Source: Opitutaceae bacterium
Lineage (GTDB): Bacteria > Verrucomicrobiota > Verrucomicrobiia > Opitutales > Opitutaceae
Direction of reading: 5' to 3'
Assembly (NCBI GenBank): GCA_020847775.1
Contig: JADLBI010000197.1
Location: 1-5,709 of the forward strand
Length of the DNA: 5,709 nucleotides
Shown: one piece after another, positions 1 to 5,709 of the stretch
Position numbering within the stretch: position 1 is the stretch's first letter
Layout: each line of letters starts with the position of its first letter
Translations under genes and position numbers: made by a program
The notes under the pieces: model-generated
Told to the model about the DNA's origin: nothing
The model's database searches: none
The model's input: only the letters and a program-made list of their open reading frames with translations

Positions 1-337
1 AGTCCTCGGGGAAAAACCGCGTGGCCTCCTTGAGCACATTCTCCTCCAAGAACCGAAAAATCTCCGGGCTGCTCTTCAACATGCCCGGGGAAAACACATC
101 CGTGTGCCAGGGCTTCACCGCCACGACCGCGCGCTGGATGAACCGCAGCTCGTTCGAAAACAAGAAAAACTCGGGTTTGCGCACACCACGCCGCCACGCG
201 GGATTATAAACCAGCAGATCAATCTCCTCGTCGTTCGTCTTGCGCCGCGCCTGCACCTGATACTTGCGCATCTGGCGCACTAAAAATCCATTCTGCTCGA
301 AATACTCCCGAACGATGCCTTCGTCGATGGCGGCCAT
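1..337 (-). CDS. Uncharacterised protein, N-terminal 112 codons (runs off the window)
   Basis: I do not recognise this protein by name. The frame is open from ATG (335-337, reading leftward) to base 1, so the C-terminus is missing. A weak ribosome site, GGAAAA, lies about 7 bases upstream of the ATG. The visible part starts with a helix-like stretch (EYFEQNGF, residues 11-18), then a basic segment (24-33), then an acidic beta-strand-like motif EEIDLLVYNP (37-46), then a hydrophobic strand ending in lysine, AVVAVKPW (70-77). The order helix, xD, strand-xK loosely recalls the PD-(D/E)xK nuclease fold, with D40 and K75 as candidate residues, but the usual acid two positions before the lysine is an alanine (A73), so this is only a hypothesis. 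No signal peptide or membrane segment is visible, so the protein is probably cytoplasmic. It lies downstream of aroB on the same strand with an 86-base gap, so it could be co-transcribed or use its own promoter. The coding call is firm; the function is unknown. Confidence 0.8.
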   Translation of the reverse strand, partial: MAAIDEGIVREYFEQNGFLVRQMRKYQVQARRKTNDEEIDLLVYNPAWRRGVRKPEFFLFSNELRFIQRAVVAVKPWHTDVFSPGMLKSSPEIFRFLEENVLKEATRFFPED

Positions 338-387
338 GTGGATTTTCCGATTACAGGATCTCGATTGGGGATTGGTTGTACAGTGCG

Positions 388-393
388 AATATA
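388..393 (-). promoter_or_regulatory. Possible -10 box for the leftward uncharacterised gene, in the AT-rich aroB-downstream gap
   Basis: Reading leftward, TATATT matches the sigma-70 -10 consensus at five of six positions and sits about 50 bases before the ATG at 337. The hexamer 17 bases upstream (GTTTCG) is a poor -35 match. The gap 338-423 is clearly more AT-rich than its surroundings and holds no clear intrinsic terminator after aroB. Weak evidence; read-through from aroB is the alternative. Confidence 0.25.
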
Positions 394-423
394 GGTTAAA
401 AATCCGAAATCGAAACCCCAAAA

Positions 424-1509
424 TTACATGGCGCCGACCGCGGCGAAACACTCCCGGGCCAGCGCGGGCTCGATGCCGTCGCGCGTCACCGCCTGCCCCA
501 ACGCCTTCAGCACCACATAACGCGGCAGACCGGCGCGCACCTTCTTGTCCCGCGCCACCGCCGCCATCAGTTCATCCACTGCCAACGGCTCCTGTAGCCG
601 CACTGGCAGCTGATGCGCTCGAAGCACCGCCTCGATGCGCGCCACTTCCGTTGTGGAGAGATGATCGAGCTTGTGCGAAAGCCGCGCCGCCGCCGCCAGC
701 CCGATCGCGACCGCCTCGCCGTGCAGGTAAACCCCATAACCGGCGACCTGCTCGATCGCGTGGCCAAAAGTATGGCCAAGGTTCAACAGCGCGCGCCCGC
801 CCGTCGGGGCGGTCTCAAATTCATCGGCTTGGACGATCTCCGCCTAGATCGCGCAGCAGCGTTTGATGACCTGCGGCAGGTCCGCGCTCTCCACCGTGAG
901 CGGCGATTCCGCCAATCGCGCGAATAGCTCCGCGTCACCGAGCAGTCCGTATTTTACGACCTCCGCCATGCCGGCGGCAAACTCGCGTGTCGGCAGGCTG
1001 CGCAGCAGATCCGTCGCGATATACACTGCCCGAGGTTGGTGAAACGCGCCGACGAGATTCTTACCAGCGGCAATGTTTATCCCCGTCTTCCCCCCGACCG
1101 AGCTGTCCACCATCGCCAGCAGCGTCGTCGGCACTTGGTAAAACTCCACACCGCGCAACCACGACGCCGCGACAAAACCCGCCAAGTCGCCGATCACTCC
1201 GCCCCCCGCGGCGAAAATCACTCCGCCACGATCCAAGCGCTGCGCCGCGAGAAAATCCCACGCCTCGCCCAATGCCGCGAGCGACTTGGTGCCTTCGCCC
1301 GCGGCCAGGACCATTCGCGGCGCGTCGCCGAAGGCCCGCTCCAAAAACTCCGACTGTGCGTGCGCCAAATTCACATCGGTGATCACCACCACCCTTCGCC
1401 CAGTGCCAACCAAGGCCGCCACCTCAGCGCGGATTTCCCCGCTCAGCTCCGCGCCCAAGTGAATCACATAGCTGCGGTCGTTGAGATTTATCGCCAATGG
1501 ATCGGCCAT
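424..1509 (-). pseudogene. aroB: 3-dehydroquinate synthase (AroB), full length but interrupted by an in-frame TAG at codon 222
   Basis: AroB converts DAHP to 3-dehydroquinate, the second step of the shikimate pathway, using NAD and a divalent metal in the cytoplasm. Read through, the frame gives 361 residues, normal for the family. Family landmarks occur in order: GEGTKSL (72-78), the NAD-binding GGGVIGDLAGF (102-112), VDSSVGGKTGIN (134-145, with active-site D135 and K141), MAEVVK (181-186, metal ligand E183 and K186), NLGHTFGHA (243-251, metal ligand H246 and H250), YLHGE (261-265, metal ligand H263) and RDKK (320-323). Codon 222 (bases 844-846) is TAG where the family has the lysine of the CxxKAxxV motif, equivalent to K250 of the Aspergillus enzyme. 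The 140 codons after it are intact and in the same frame. ATG at 1509 is preferred over an upstream TTG at 1545 because MADPLAINL fits a normal AroB N-terminus. Taken literally, the enzyme is truncated before two metal ligands and should be inactive. Sequencing error, recent mutation or stop-codon readthrough are the options. It is divergent from the siderophore receptor gene. Confidence 0.93.
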
Positions 1510-1541
1510 CCCTTGACTTAACACCTTGGTCCTCAGGAACG

Positions 1542-1561
1542 TCAATAGACTTCACTATTGA
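1542..1561. promoter_or_regulatory. Inverted repeat TCAATAG-N6-CTATTGA in the divergent control region
   Basis: Two perfect 7-base arms flank a six-base spacer. A third copy of the half-site, CTATTGA, lies at 1584-1590, and ACTATTGA recurs as a direct repeat 29 bases apart. The element sits 33 bases upstream of the aroB ATG and just beside the first TGAGA palindrome, which suits an operator. The regulator is unknown, and the symmetry could also be a weak RNA hairpin in the aroB leader. Confidence 0.4.
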
Positions 1562-1564
1562 GAC

Positions 1565-1579
1565 TGAGATTTTTTCTCA
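1565..1579. promoter_or_regulatory. Fur-like operator, copy 1 (TGAGA-N5-TCTCA)
   Basis: The site is a perfect 5-base palindrome with a T-only five-base centre, 15 bases in all, which fits the 7-1-7 geometry of a Fur box (TGATAAT-N-ATTATCA) with the outer TGA and TCA conserved. An extra TGAGA half-site starts six bases earlier (1559-1563), like the hexamer arrays seen at Fur-bound promoters. It lies 55 bases upstream of the aroB start and 57 bases upstream of the receptor start. Assignment to Fur rests on shape and on the iron-uptake genes beside it; another regulator is possible. Confidence 0.5.
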
Positions 1580-1613
1580 TTTACTATTGACGGGGCAAGA
1601 CCCCTTATCCATC

Positions 1614-1628
1614 TGAGACCTGTTCTCA
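1614..1628. promoter_or_regulatory. Fur-like operator, copy 2 (TGAGA-N5-TCTCA)
   Basis: The same palindrome as copy 1 with a different centre (CCTGT); both copies share the wider pattern CTGAGA-N5-TCTCATT. Conservation of the arms but not the centre is what a protein-binding site looks like. It ends eight bases before the receptor ATG at 1637, so a bound protein would sit on the start region or block early transcription. The two centres are 49 bases apart. No third copy was seen elsewhere in the window, including upstream of the second receptor. Confidence 0.5.
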
Positions 1629-1636
1629 TTTTTGTG

Positions 1637-3787
1637 ATGCAGCGAAAACTCAATCCCTCGTATAACGAATTGAACCGTGCTGTCGCCACGCGCGCCGCCG
1701 CCCTAACCGCCCTGCTGATATCCGGTGGTGCCACTTCCCTTTTCGCCGAAGACTATGCGGTGGAGAACGAAACCCCCACCGTCCTGCCCAAGGTCGAGGT
1801 CAAGGACAGCAAGGAGCAAACCTTGGCCGCGCCCAAGTTCAGCACACCGTTGATCGACACGCCGCAGACCATCACGGTCATTCCGAAGGAGATTTTCGAC
1901 CAGCAAGCCGTCACCAGCCTGCGCGACATTCTGCGCAATTCCCCCGGTATCACGTTTCAAGCTGGTGAAGGCGGCACCCCCGCCGGCGACCAAATGACCA
2001 TCCGCGGCTTCAGCGCGCGCACCGACATGTTTGTGGATGGCGTGCGCGATCTCGGTGGTTACTCGCGCGACAGCTTCAATCTCGAACAGGTTGAAGTTTC
2101 CAAAGGTCCCTCCTCTTCCACGGCGGGCCGCGGTTCTACCGGCGGCTCGGTCAATCTCGTCAGCAAGACGCCGCAACTCGTCGCCAGCCGCACGGCCACG
2201 GCCGCGATCGGCACGGACGATTACACCCGCGCCACCGCCGACATCAATCAGCCGCTCGACGCCGACAAAGCCGTGCGCGTCAACCTCATGGTGACTGATG
2301 CCGGGATGCCCGGCCGCGATGTCGTGGAAAACACGAGCTGGGGCGTCGCCCCGTCATTCGCGCTCGGCCTCGGCAAGCCCACCAAGCTCATCTTCTCGTG
2401 GCAACGCCTCGAACAGGATAACATTCCCGATTACGGTATGCCGCGGCAGGTCTACAGCTACGATCCGGCTGTGCCGTCTTCCAACTGGTATGGTTTGAAG
2501 GCCCGCGACTACGAAAAGATCGAGCAGGATCTCCTCACCGCGATTGTCGAGCACGACAACGGCAAAGGTTTCGCCATCCGCAACCTCACCCGCTTCGGCA
2601 GCACCTATCGCGACTCGGTCATCACCTCCCCGCGTTTCAACTCGGGCAGCACCACCGTCATCCGCCGCTCCGATTGGAAGTCGCGCGATCAAGAAGACGA
2701 GATTCTCGCCAACCAAACCCACGTCGATCTCGACCTGATGCTCGGTAATACCAATCACGCCATCGCCGCCGGCGTGGAGTTCAGCGCGGAGGAGCAAACC
2801 AACTACACGCGGGTGGAAGATCCCGCCACCGTGCTCCCCACGACCGATGTTTACGCGCCGAATCCAAACGATCCCTACAACGGCAACATCACGCGCAACG
2901 GCGCCTACACGCAGGGCAAGACGGACTCCGTCGCGCTTTACCTCTTCGACAACATCTTCGCCGGCCAGCGCTGGCAGTTGAATGTCGGGGCGCGCTACGA
3001 CATCCTCGACGCCGATTACAAATCGGTGGACGCCGCCGGCCTCGCCACGCCTTTCCACCGCAAGGACGATGTCTTCAGCACCCGCGCCGGTGCCACTTAC
3101 AAGCCGACCGAGAAGTCCAGCATCTACGTCGGCTACGCCAGCTCCTTCAATCCCTCCAACGAAACGCTCAGCCTCTCGGCTACGACCGTCGCGCTCGATC
3201 CGGAAAAAACCGACAGCTACGAAGTCGGCACCAAATGGAGCGCGTTTGAGGACCGACTCGCCTTCACCTTCGCGCTCTTCCGCACCGAAAAGACCAACGC
3301 CCGCACGCCCGGCGTGAATCCGAACGATCCGCCGACCGTGTTGGAAGGCAAGGAGCGCGTTGACGGTGCCGAGTTCAGCATCGCCGGCAATCTCACCCGC
3401 GAGTGGACGCTCTTCGCCGGCCTCGCGCTCATGGACAGCGAGATCGTTTCGTCCAACACCGCCGGCCTCGCCGGTCAGGAATTCGGTCTCACGCCCAAGG
3501 CTACGTTCAATCTCTGGACGACCTACCGCCTGCCCTTCGGCCTCACCCTCGGTGGCGGCGCGCAATACATGGACAGCGTGTTCCGCAACACCGCCGTCAA
3601 TGCCGAGAGCGTGCCTTCCTACTGGCTCTACAACGCGATGCTCGCCTACCCGATCAACGACCGCATCAGCCTCCAGCTCAACGCGACCAACCTGCTCGAC
3701 GAGGAATACATCGATCGCATCGGCGGCGGCCACCACATCCCCGGCCAGGCCCGCCAGGTCATCCTGTCGGCCCGCTTCACCTTCTGA
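1637..3787 (+). CDS. fiu: TonB-dependent catecholate siderophore receptor, Fiu/PiuA type
   Basis: An outer-membrane gated channel that imports ferric siderophore using energy passed by TonB-ExbBD. It has 716 residues, close to the usual 700-760. Numbering from the ATG, it shows a signal peptide with probable cleavage after A37 (SLFA), a TonB-box-like segment (VLPKVEV, about 49-55), a plug domain (about 68-178) with DTPQTITVIP, IRGF, FVDGVRDLGGYSRD and EVSKGPSS, and then a beta-barrel ending in phenylalanine (SARFTF), the outer-membrane insertion signal. The plug wording, especially PKFSTPLIDTPQTITVIP, FVDGVRDLG and QVEVSKGP, is what I know of Fiu, the receptor for monomeric catecholates. The YbiX/PiuC-type gene immediately downstream supports that ligand class. 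A GTG one codon earlier (1634) is an alternative start; ATG is preferred. No Shine-Dalgarno site is visible and the leader is T-rich. Two Fur-like palindromes upstream suggest iron repression. Receptor identity is near certain; the exact ligand is inferred. Confidence 0.93.
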   Translation: MQRKLNPSYNELNRAVATRAAALTALLISGGATSLFAEDYAVENETPTVLPKVEVKDSKEQTLAAPKFSTPLIDTPQTITVIPKEIFDQQAVTSLRDILRNSPGITFQAGEGGTPAGDQMTIRGFSARTDMFVDGVRDLGGYSRDSFNLEQVEVSKGPSSSTAGRGSTGGSVNLVSKTPQLVASRTATAAIGTDDYTRATADINQPLDADKAVRVNLMVTDAGMPGRDVVENTSWGVAPSFALGLGKPTKLIFSWQRLEQDNIPDYGMPRQVYSYDPAVPSSNWYGLKARDYEKIEQDLLTAIVEHDNGKGFAIRNLTRFGSTYRDSVITSPRFNSGSTTVIRRSDWKSRDQEDEILANQTHVDLDLMLGNTNHAIAAGVEFSAEEQTNYTRVEDPATVLPTTDVYAPNPNDPYNGNITRNGAYTQGKTDSVALYLFDNIFAGQRWQLNVGARYDILDADYKSVDAAGLATPFHRKDDVFSTRAGATYKPTEKSSIYVGYASSFNPSNETLSLSATTVALDPEKTDSYEVGTKWSAFEDRLAFTFALFRTEKTNARTPGVNPNDPPTVLEGKERVDGAEFSIAGNLTREWTLFAGLALMDSEIVSSNTAGLAGQEFGLTPKATFNLWTTYRLPFGLTLGGGAQYMDSVFRNTAVNAESVPSYWLYNAMLAYPINDRISLQLNATNLLDEEYIDRIGGGHHIPGQARQVILSARFTF

Positions 3788-3800
3788 TCAACACGCCGTC

Positions 3801-4478
3801 ATGATCCTCGCCATTCCTGATGTTCTCACCGGTGCCGCGCTCGCCGCCGCCCGCGCCAAGATTGAAGGCGCGTCCTGGATCGACGGCCGCGCCACCGCGG
3901 GCCACCAGGGCGCGCGGGTGAAGGACAACCAGCAGCTCGCGGTGGATGATCCCGTCGCTCGCGAAGTCGGCGCGCAGCTCGTCGCCGCATTGCAGAAGAA
4001 TCCGCTGTTCGTCTCCGCCGCGCTGCCGCTCCACATCCTCCCGCCGATGTTCAACCGCTATTCCGGCGGGCAAACCTTCGGCACGCATGTGGACGGCTCG
4101 ATTCGCACGATGCCCGACGGCCGCCGCATCCGCACCGACTTGTCCTGCACGTTTTTCTTCGCCGAGCCCGAGGAATACGACGGCGGTGAACTCATCATCG
4201 AGGACACCTACGGCACCAAGTCCGTCAAGCTGCCCGCCGGTCACATGGTGCTCTACCCTTCGACCAGCCTGCACAGCGTCACACCCGTCACGCGCGGCGC
4301 GCGCCTCTGTTCCTTCTTCTGGCTCCAAAGCATGATTCGCGACGACGCCCGCCGCGCGATCCTGTTCGAGATGGACGTGGGCATCCAGCGCGTCGCCGCC
4401 GATTCGCCCGGCCACCCCGGCGTCGTGCAGCTCACCGGAGTCTATCATAATCTCCTCCGCCAATGGGCGGAGACCTAA
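3801..4478 (+). CDS. ybiX: PKHD-type Fe(II)/2-oxoglutarate-dependent hydroxylase, YbiX/PiuC family
   Basis: A cytoplasmic non-haem iron dioxygenase of the prolyl-4-hydroxylase-like superfamily; its physiological substrate is not established, but the family travels with catecholate siderophore receptors. The protein is 225 residues, the same length I recall for E. coli YbiX. The facial triad is visible as H96-x-D98 (in FGTHVDGS) and H158 (in SLHSVTPVTRG), with R168 ten residues after the last histidine as the 2-oxoglutarate-binding residue. Other family segments are MFNRYSGG (83-90), DLSCTFFFAEPEEYDGGEL (113-131), LPAGHMVLYPS (144-154) and FFWLQSMIRD (172-181). ATG at 3801 starts 13 bases after the receptor stop, with no Shine-Dalgarno site, so translational coupling within a receptor-hydroxylase operon is likely, under the same upstream operators. 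PiuC is an equally good name. Identity is very secure. Confidence 0.95.
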   Translation: MILAIPDVLTGAALAAARAKIEGASWIDGRATAGHQGARVKDNQQLAVDDPVAREVGAQLVAALQKNPLFVSAALPLHILPPMFNRYSGGQTFGTHVDGSIRTMPDGRRIRTDLSCTFFFAEPEEYDGGELIIEDTYGTKSVKLPAGHMVLYPSTSLHSVTPVTRGARLCSFFWLQSMIRDDARRAILFEMDVGIQRVAADSPGHPGVVQLTGVYHNLLRQWAET

Positions 4479-4482
4479 ACCT

Positions 4483-4596
4483 TTTTCATCTGCCGCCATT
4501 CGTTCCCTGGAGCCGTCCACCTCGGGTTTCTGAAGAAAGCCGCAGTTCAAACAAACAAAATCACCGGCCGTGCCCCAGGCTGGCGGCAGATGAAAA
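4483..4596. repeat. 16-bp perfect inverted repeat enclosing a structured 82-base interior
   Basis: The left arm (4483-4498, TTTTCATCTGCCGCCA) and right arm (4581-4596) are exact reverse complements, far beyond chance at this spacing. The interior adds nested pairing: CCTGG (4506-4510) with CCAGG (4575-4579), GCCG (4512-4515) with CGGC (4565-4568), and a compact hairpin at 4523-4542 with a TGAA tetraloop and one G-G mismatch. The element begins four bases after the ybiX stop and ends 43 bases before the second receptor. T-runs are on the 5' side and A-runs on the 3' side, so it is not a canonical intrinsic terminator. It could be a structured RNA that sets expression of the second receptor, a processing or stability element, or a small non-coding mobile repeat (MITE- or REP-like). 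No clear target-site duplication is visible; only a trivial CT flanks both sides. Confidence 0.75.
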
Positions 4597-4639
4597 CTCT
4601 TACGTGCGCCGACACTCCCATTCTTCGTTTTTTGTCATC

Positions 4640-5709
4640 ATGAAATTGTCTGACATCCAACCAACCCGCCTTCTCACGCTGGCGGCCCTGCTATTCGCGG
4701 CGGCCACCCCGATGCACGCACAAGCCGCGCCGGATACGTCCGCCGATCGGCCCGTCGCGCTCGATCCGTTCGTCATCACCGCCGAACGCGAAGCCGGCAA
4801 CTTTCTACTCGGGCAGGACGAAATCGCGCGCACCAACGCCGTTGATCTCGCCCAACTCTTCGCCAACCAGTCCACCCTCGCGGTCGGCGGCGGCGCCCCG
4901 CAGGCCCAGAAAATCTACGTCCGCGGCTTCGAGGACGTGCTGCTCAATGTGACGCTCGACGGCGCTCCGCAGGCCGGCGAGCTCTACCACCACCAAGGCC
5001 GGCTCCAACTCGAGCCCGATTTCATCAAAAGTATCCAGCTCGACGCCGGCGCAGGCGCCGCCACTGCTGGGGCCGGCGCACTCACCGGCGCGCTCGCCGT
5101 CACCACCAAGGACGCCTTCGATCTGCTCGTGCCCGGCCAACGCTTCGGCCTCTCGACTCGCGCCACCTACGCCGCCAACGGCGACAATTCCTGGCGCGGC
5201 ACCGCCTCGCTCTACGGCAAGCTCAGCGATCAGACCGGCCTCGTCGTCGGTTACTCGCGGCAAAGCGGCGATGATTACGAGGACGGTAATGGCCACATCG
5301 TCATCCCGACCGCCTTCGATCACACTCGCGGCTATGCCAAGCTCAACGGCCGCTTCGGCGCGCATGAGGCCAGCCTCGCCTACGAGCGCGTCCACGACAC
5401 CGGCACCTACTACGAACGCCCCAACTTCGTGAACTTCACCGGCACCTACATTCTCTCCGATCACGATCTCAACCGCGAAACGCTCACCTACAACCACCGC
5501 TTCAACCCTGACGACGACCGCGTGGACGCGCGTGCCACCGTCTATTGGACCGCCAACGATTTCCTCAACCGCCGCAACACCACCAAGGCGCTCTACGGCC
5601 AAGGGGATTTCACGAGCTACGGCTTCGATCTGCGCAACACCACCACTTGGGAGCGCCACGCCGCCACTTATGGCGTCGAGTTCCGACATGACGACGCCTT
5701 CGGCCGCCA
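4640..5709 (+). CDS. Second TonB-dependent outer-membrane receptor, N-terminal 356 codons (runs off the window)
   Basis: The frame is open from ATG 4640 to the window end, so much of the barrel is missing. It shows a signal peptide (positive R10, hydrophobic LLTLAALLFAAA, cleavage after A27 or A29), a TonB-box-like DPFVITAERE (about 42-51), and a plug domain (about 52-160) with KIYVRGFEDVLLNVTLDGAP, a YHHQGRLQLEPDFIKSIQL segment and AGAGALTGALAVTTKDAFDLL. Barrel strands with alternating polar and aromatic residues follow. The usual GPGALGG turn of the plug reads GAGALTG here. It is clearly different from the Fiu-type receptor, being closer in style to FepA/CirA or haem-receptor plugs; I cannot assign the ligand, though the neighbours point to iron. 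No Shine-Dalgarno site is present; the leader is T-rich (TTCGTTTTTTGTCATC). No TGAGA-N5-TCTCA operator lies upstream, so it either depends on read-through past the inverted repeat or has separate control. Confidence 0.92.
   Translation, partial: MKLSDIQPTRLLTLAALLFAAATPMHAQAAPDTSADRPVALDPFVITAEREAGNFLLGQDEIARTNAVDLAQLFANQSTLAVGGGAPQAQKIYVRGFEDVLLNVTLDGAPQAGELYHHQGRLQLEPDFIKSIQLDAGAGAATAGAGALTGALAVTTKDAFDLLVPGQRFGLSTRATYAANGDNSWRGTASLYGKLSDQTGLVVGYSRQSGDDYEDGNGHIVIPTAFDHTRGYAKLNGRFGAHEASLAYERVHDTGTYYERPNFVNFTGTYILSDHDLNRETLTYNHRFNPDDDRVDARATVYWTANDFLNRRNTTKALYGQGDFTSYGFDLRNTTTWERHAATYGVEFRHDDAFGR

Noticed and set aside
424..786. Separate 120-residue gene starting at TTG after the aroB stop
   Set aside because: It is simply the C-terminal part of aroB in the same frame; it has the metal histidines but lacks the NAD-binding half, so an independent enzyme is unlikely.
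264..866. Long plus-strand open frame opposite aroB
   Set aside because: Arginine- and proline-rich low-complexity product, antisense to well-supported aroB and to the unrecognised minus-strand gene; a GC-rich shadow frame.
1518..1545. Leftward promoter TTGACG-N16-TGTTAA for aroB
   Set aside because: The -10 matches only three of six positions and would give a nearly leaderless transcript; suggestive but not supportable.
1592..1604. GGGG-CAAGA-CCCC mini-hairpin as a terminator
   Set aside because: A four-pair stem with no following T-run; too weak, and badly placed between divergent genes.
1587..1615. Sigma-70 promoter for the receptor gene using TTGACG as -35
   Set aside because: The -35 match is good, but the hexamer at 16-18 bases spacing (around CATCTG) is a poor -10, so no promoter is called.
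2354..3736. 460-residue minus-strand open frame inside the receptor gene
   Set aside because: Composition is repetitive V/G/A/E/D with no family signal and it lies antisense to a complete TonB receptor; a codon-bias shadow.
3777..4550. 257-residue minus-strand open frame opposite ybiX
   Set aside because: Antisense to a complete hydroxylase with intact catalytic residues; no recognisable motif of its own.
4483..4596. Reading the inverted repeat as an intrinsic terminator of ybiX
   Set aside because: The loop is 82 bases and no T-tract follows the right arm; the T-run is on the 5' side and pairs with the A-run.
4805..5689. 294-residue minus-strand open frame opposite the second receptor
   Set aside because: Low-complexity V/G/A/E composition, antisense to a receptor with signal peptide and plug motifs.

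Overview
The window looks like the chromosome of a GC-rich Gram-negative bacterium. TonB-dependent outer-membrane receptors with signal peptides, genes mostly lacking Shine-Dalgarno sites, and the style of the receptor N-termini (DPFVITAERE) suggest an Opitutaceae-like member of Verrucomicrobiota. That placement is a moderate-confidence inference; no rRNA or other taxonomic marker is present.

Layout: two genes point left and three point right from a divergent control region at about 1510-1636. On the left, minus strand, are aroB (3-dehydroquinate synthase, 424-1509) and, after a short AT-rich gap, the first 112 codons of an unrecognised protein that leaves the window at base 1. On the right, plus strand, are a Fiu/PiuA-type catecholate siderophore receptor (1637-3787), a YbiX/PiuC-type Fe(II)/2-oxoglutarate hydroxylase 13 bases later (3801-4478), a 161-base gap holding a long perfect inverted repeat, and the first half of a second TonB-dependent receptor (4640 to the window end).

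How the genes work together: receptor plus YbiX/PiuC is a known iron-uptake pairing (fiu-ybiX in Escherichia coli, piuA-piuC in Pseudomonas). Two matching TGAGA-N5-TCTCA palindromes in the divergent region have the 7-1-7 geometry of a Fur box, so iron repression of the rightward operon is likely. aroB feeds chorismate, the precursor of catecholate siderophores, and may share this control region, but no siderophore biosynthesis gene is visible.

The three points most worth a second look are an in-frame TAG in aroB exactly at an invariant active-site lysine codon, with the rest of the gene intact; the 16-bp perfect inverted repeat with nested hairpins between ybiX and the second receptor; and the paired operators in the aroB/receptor intergenic region.
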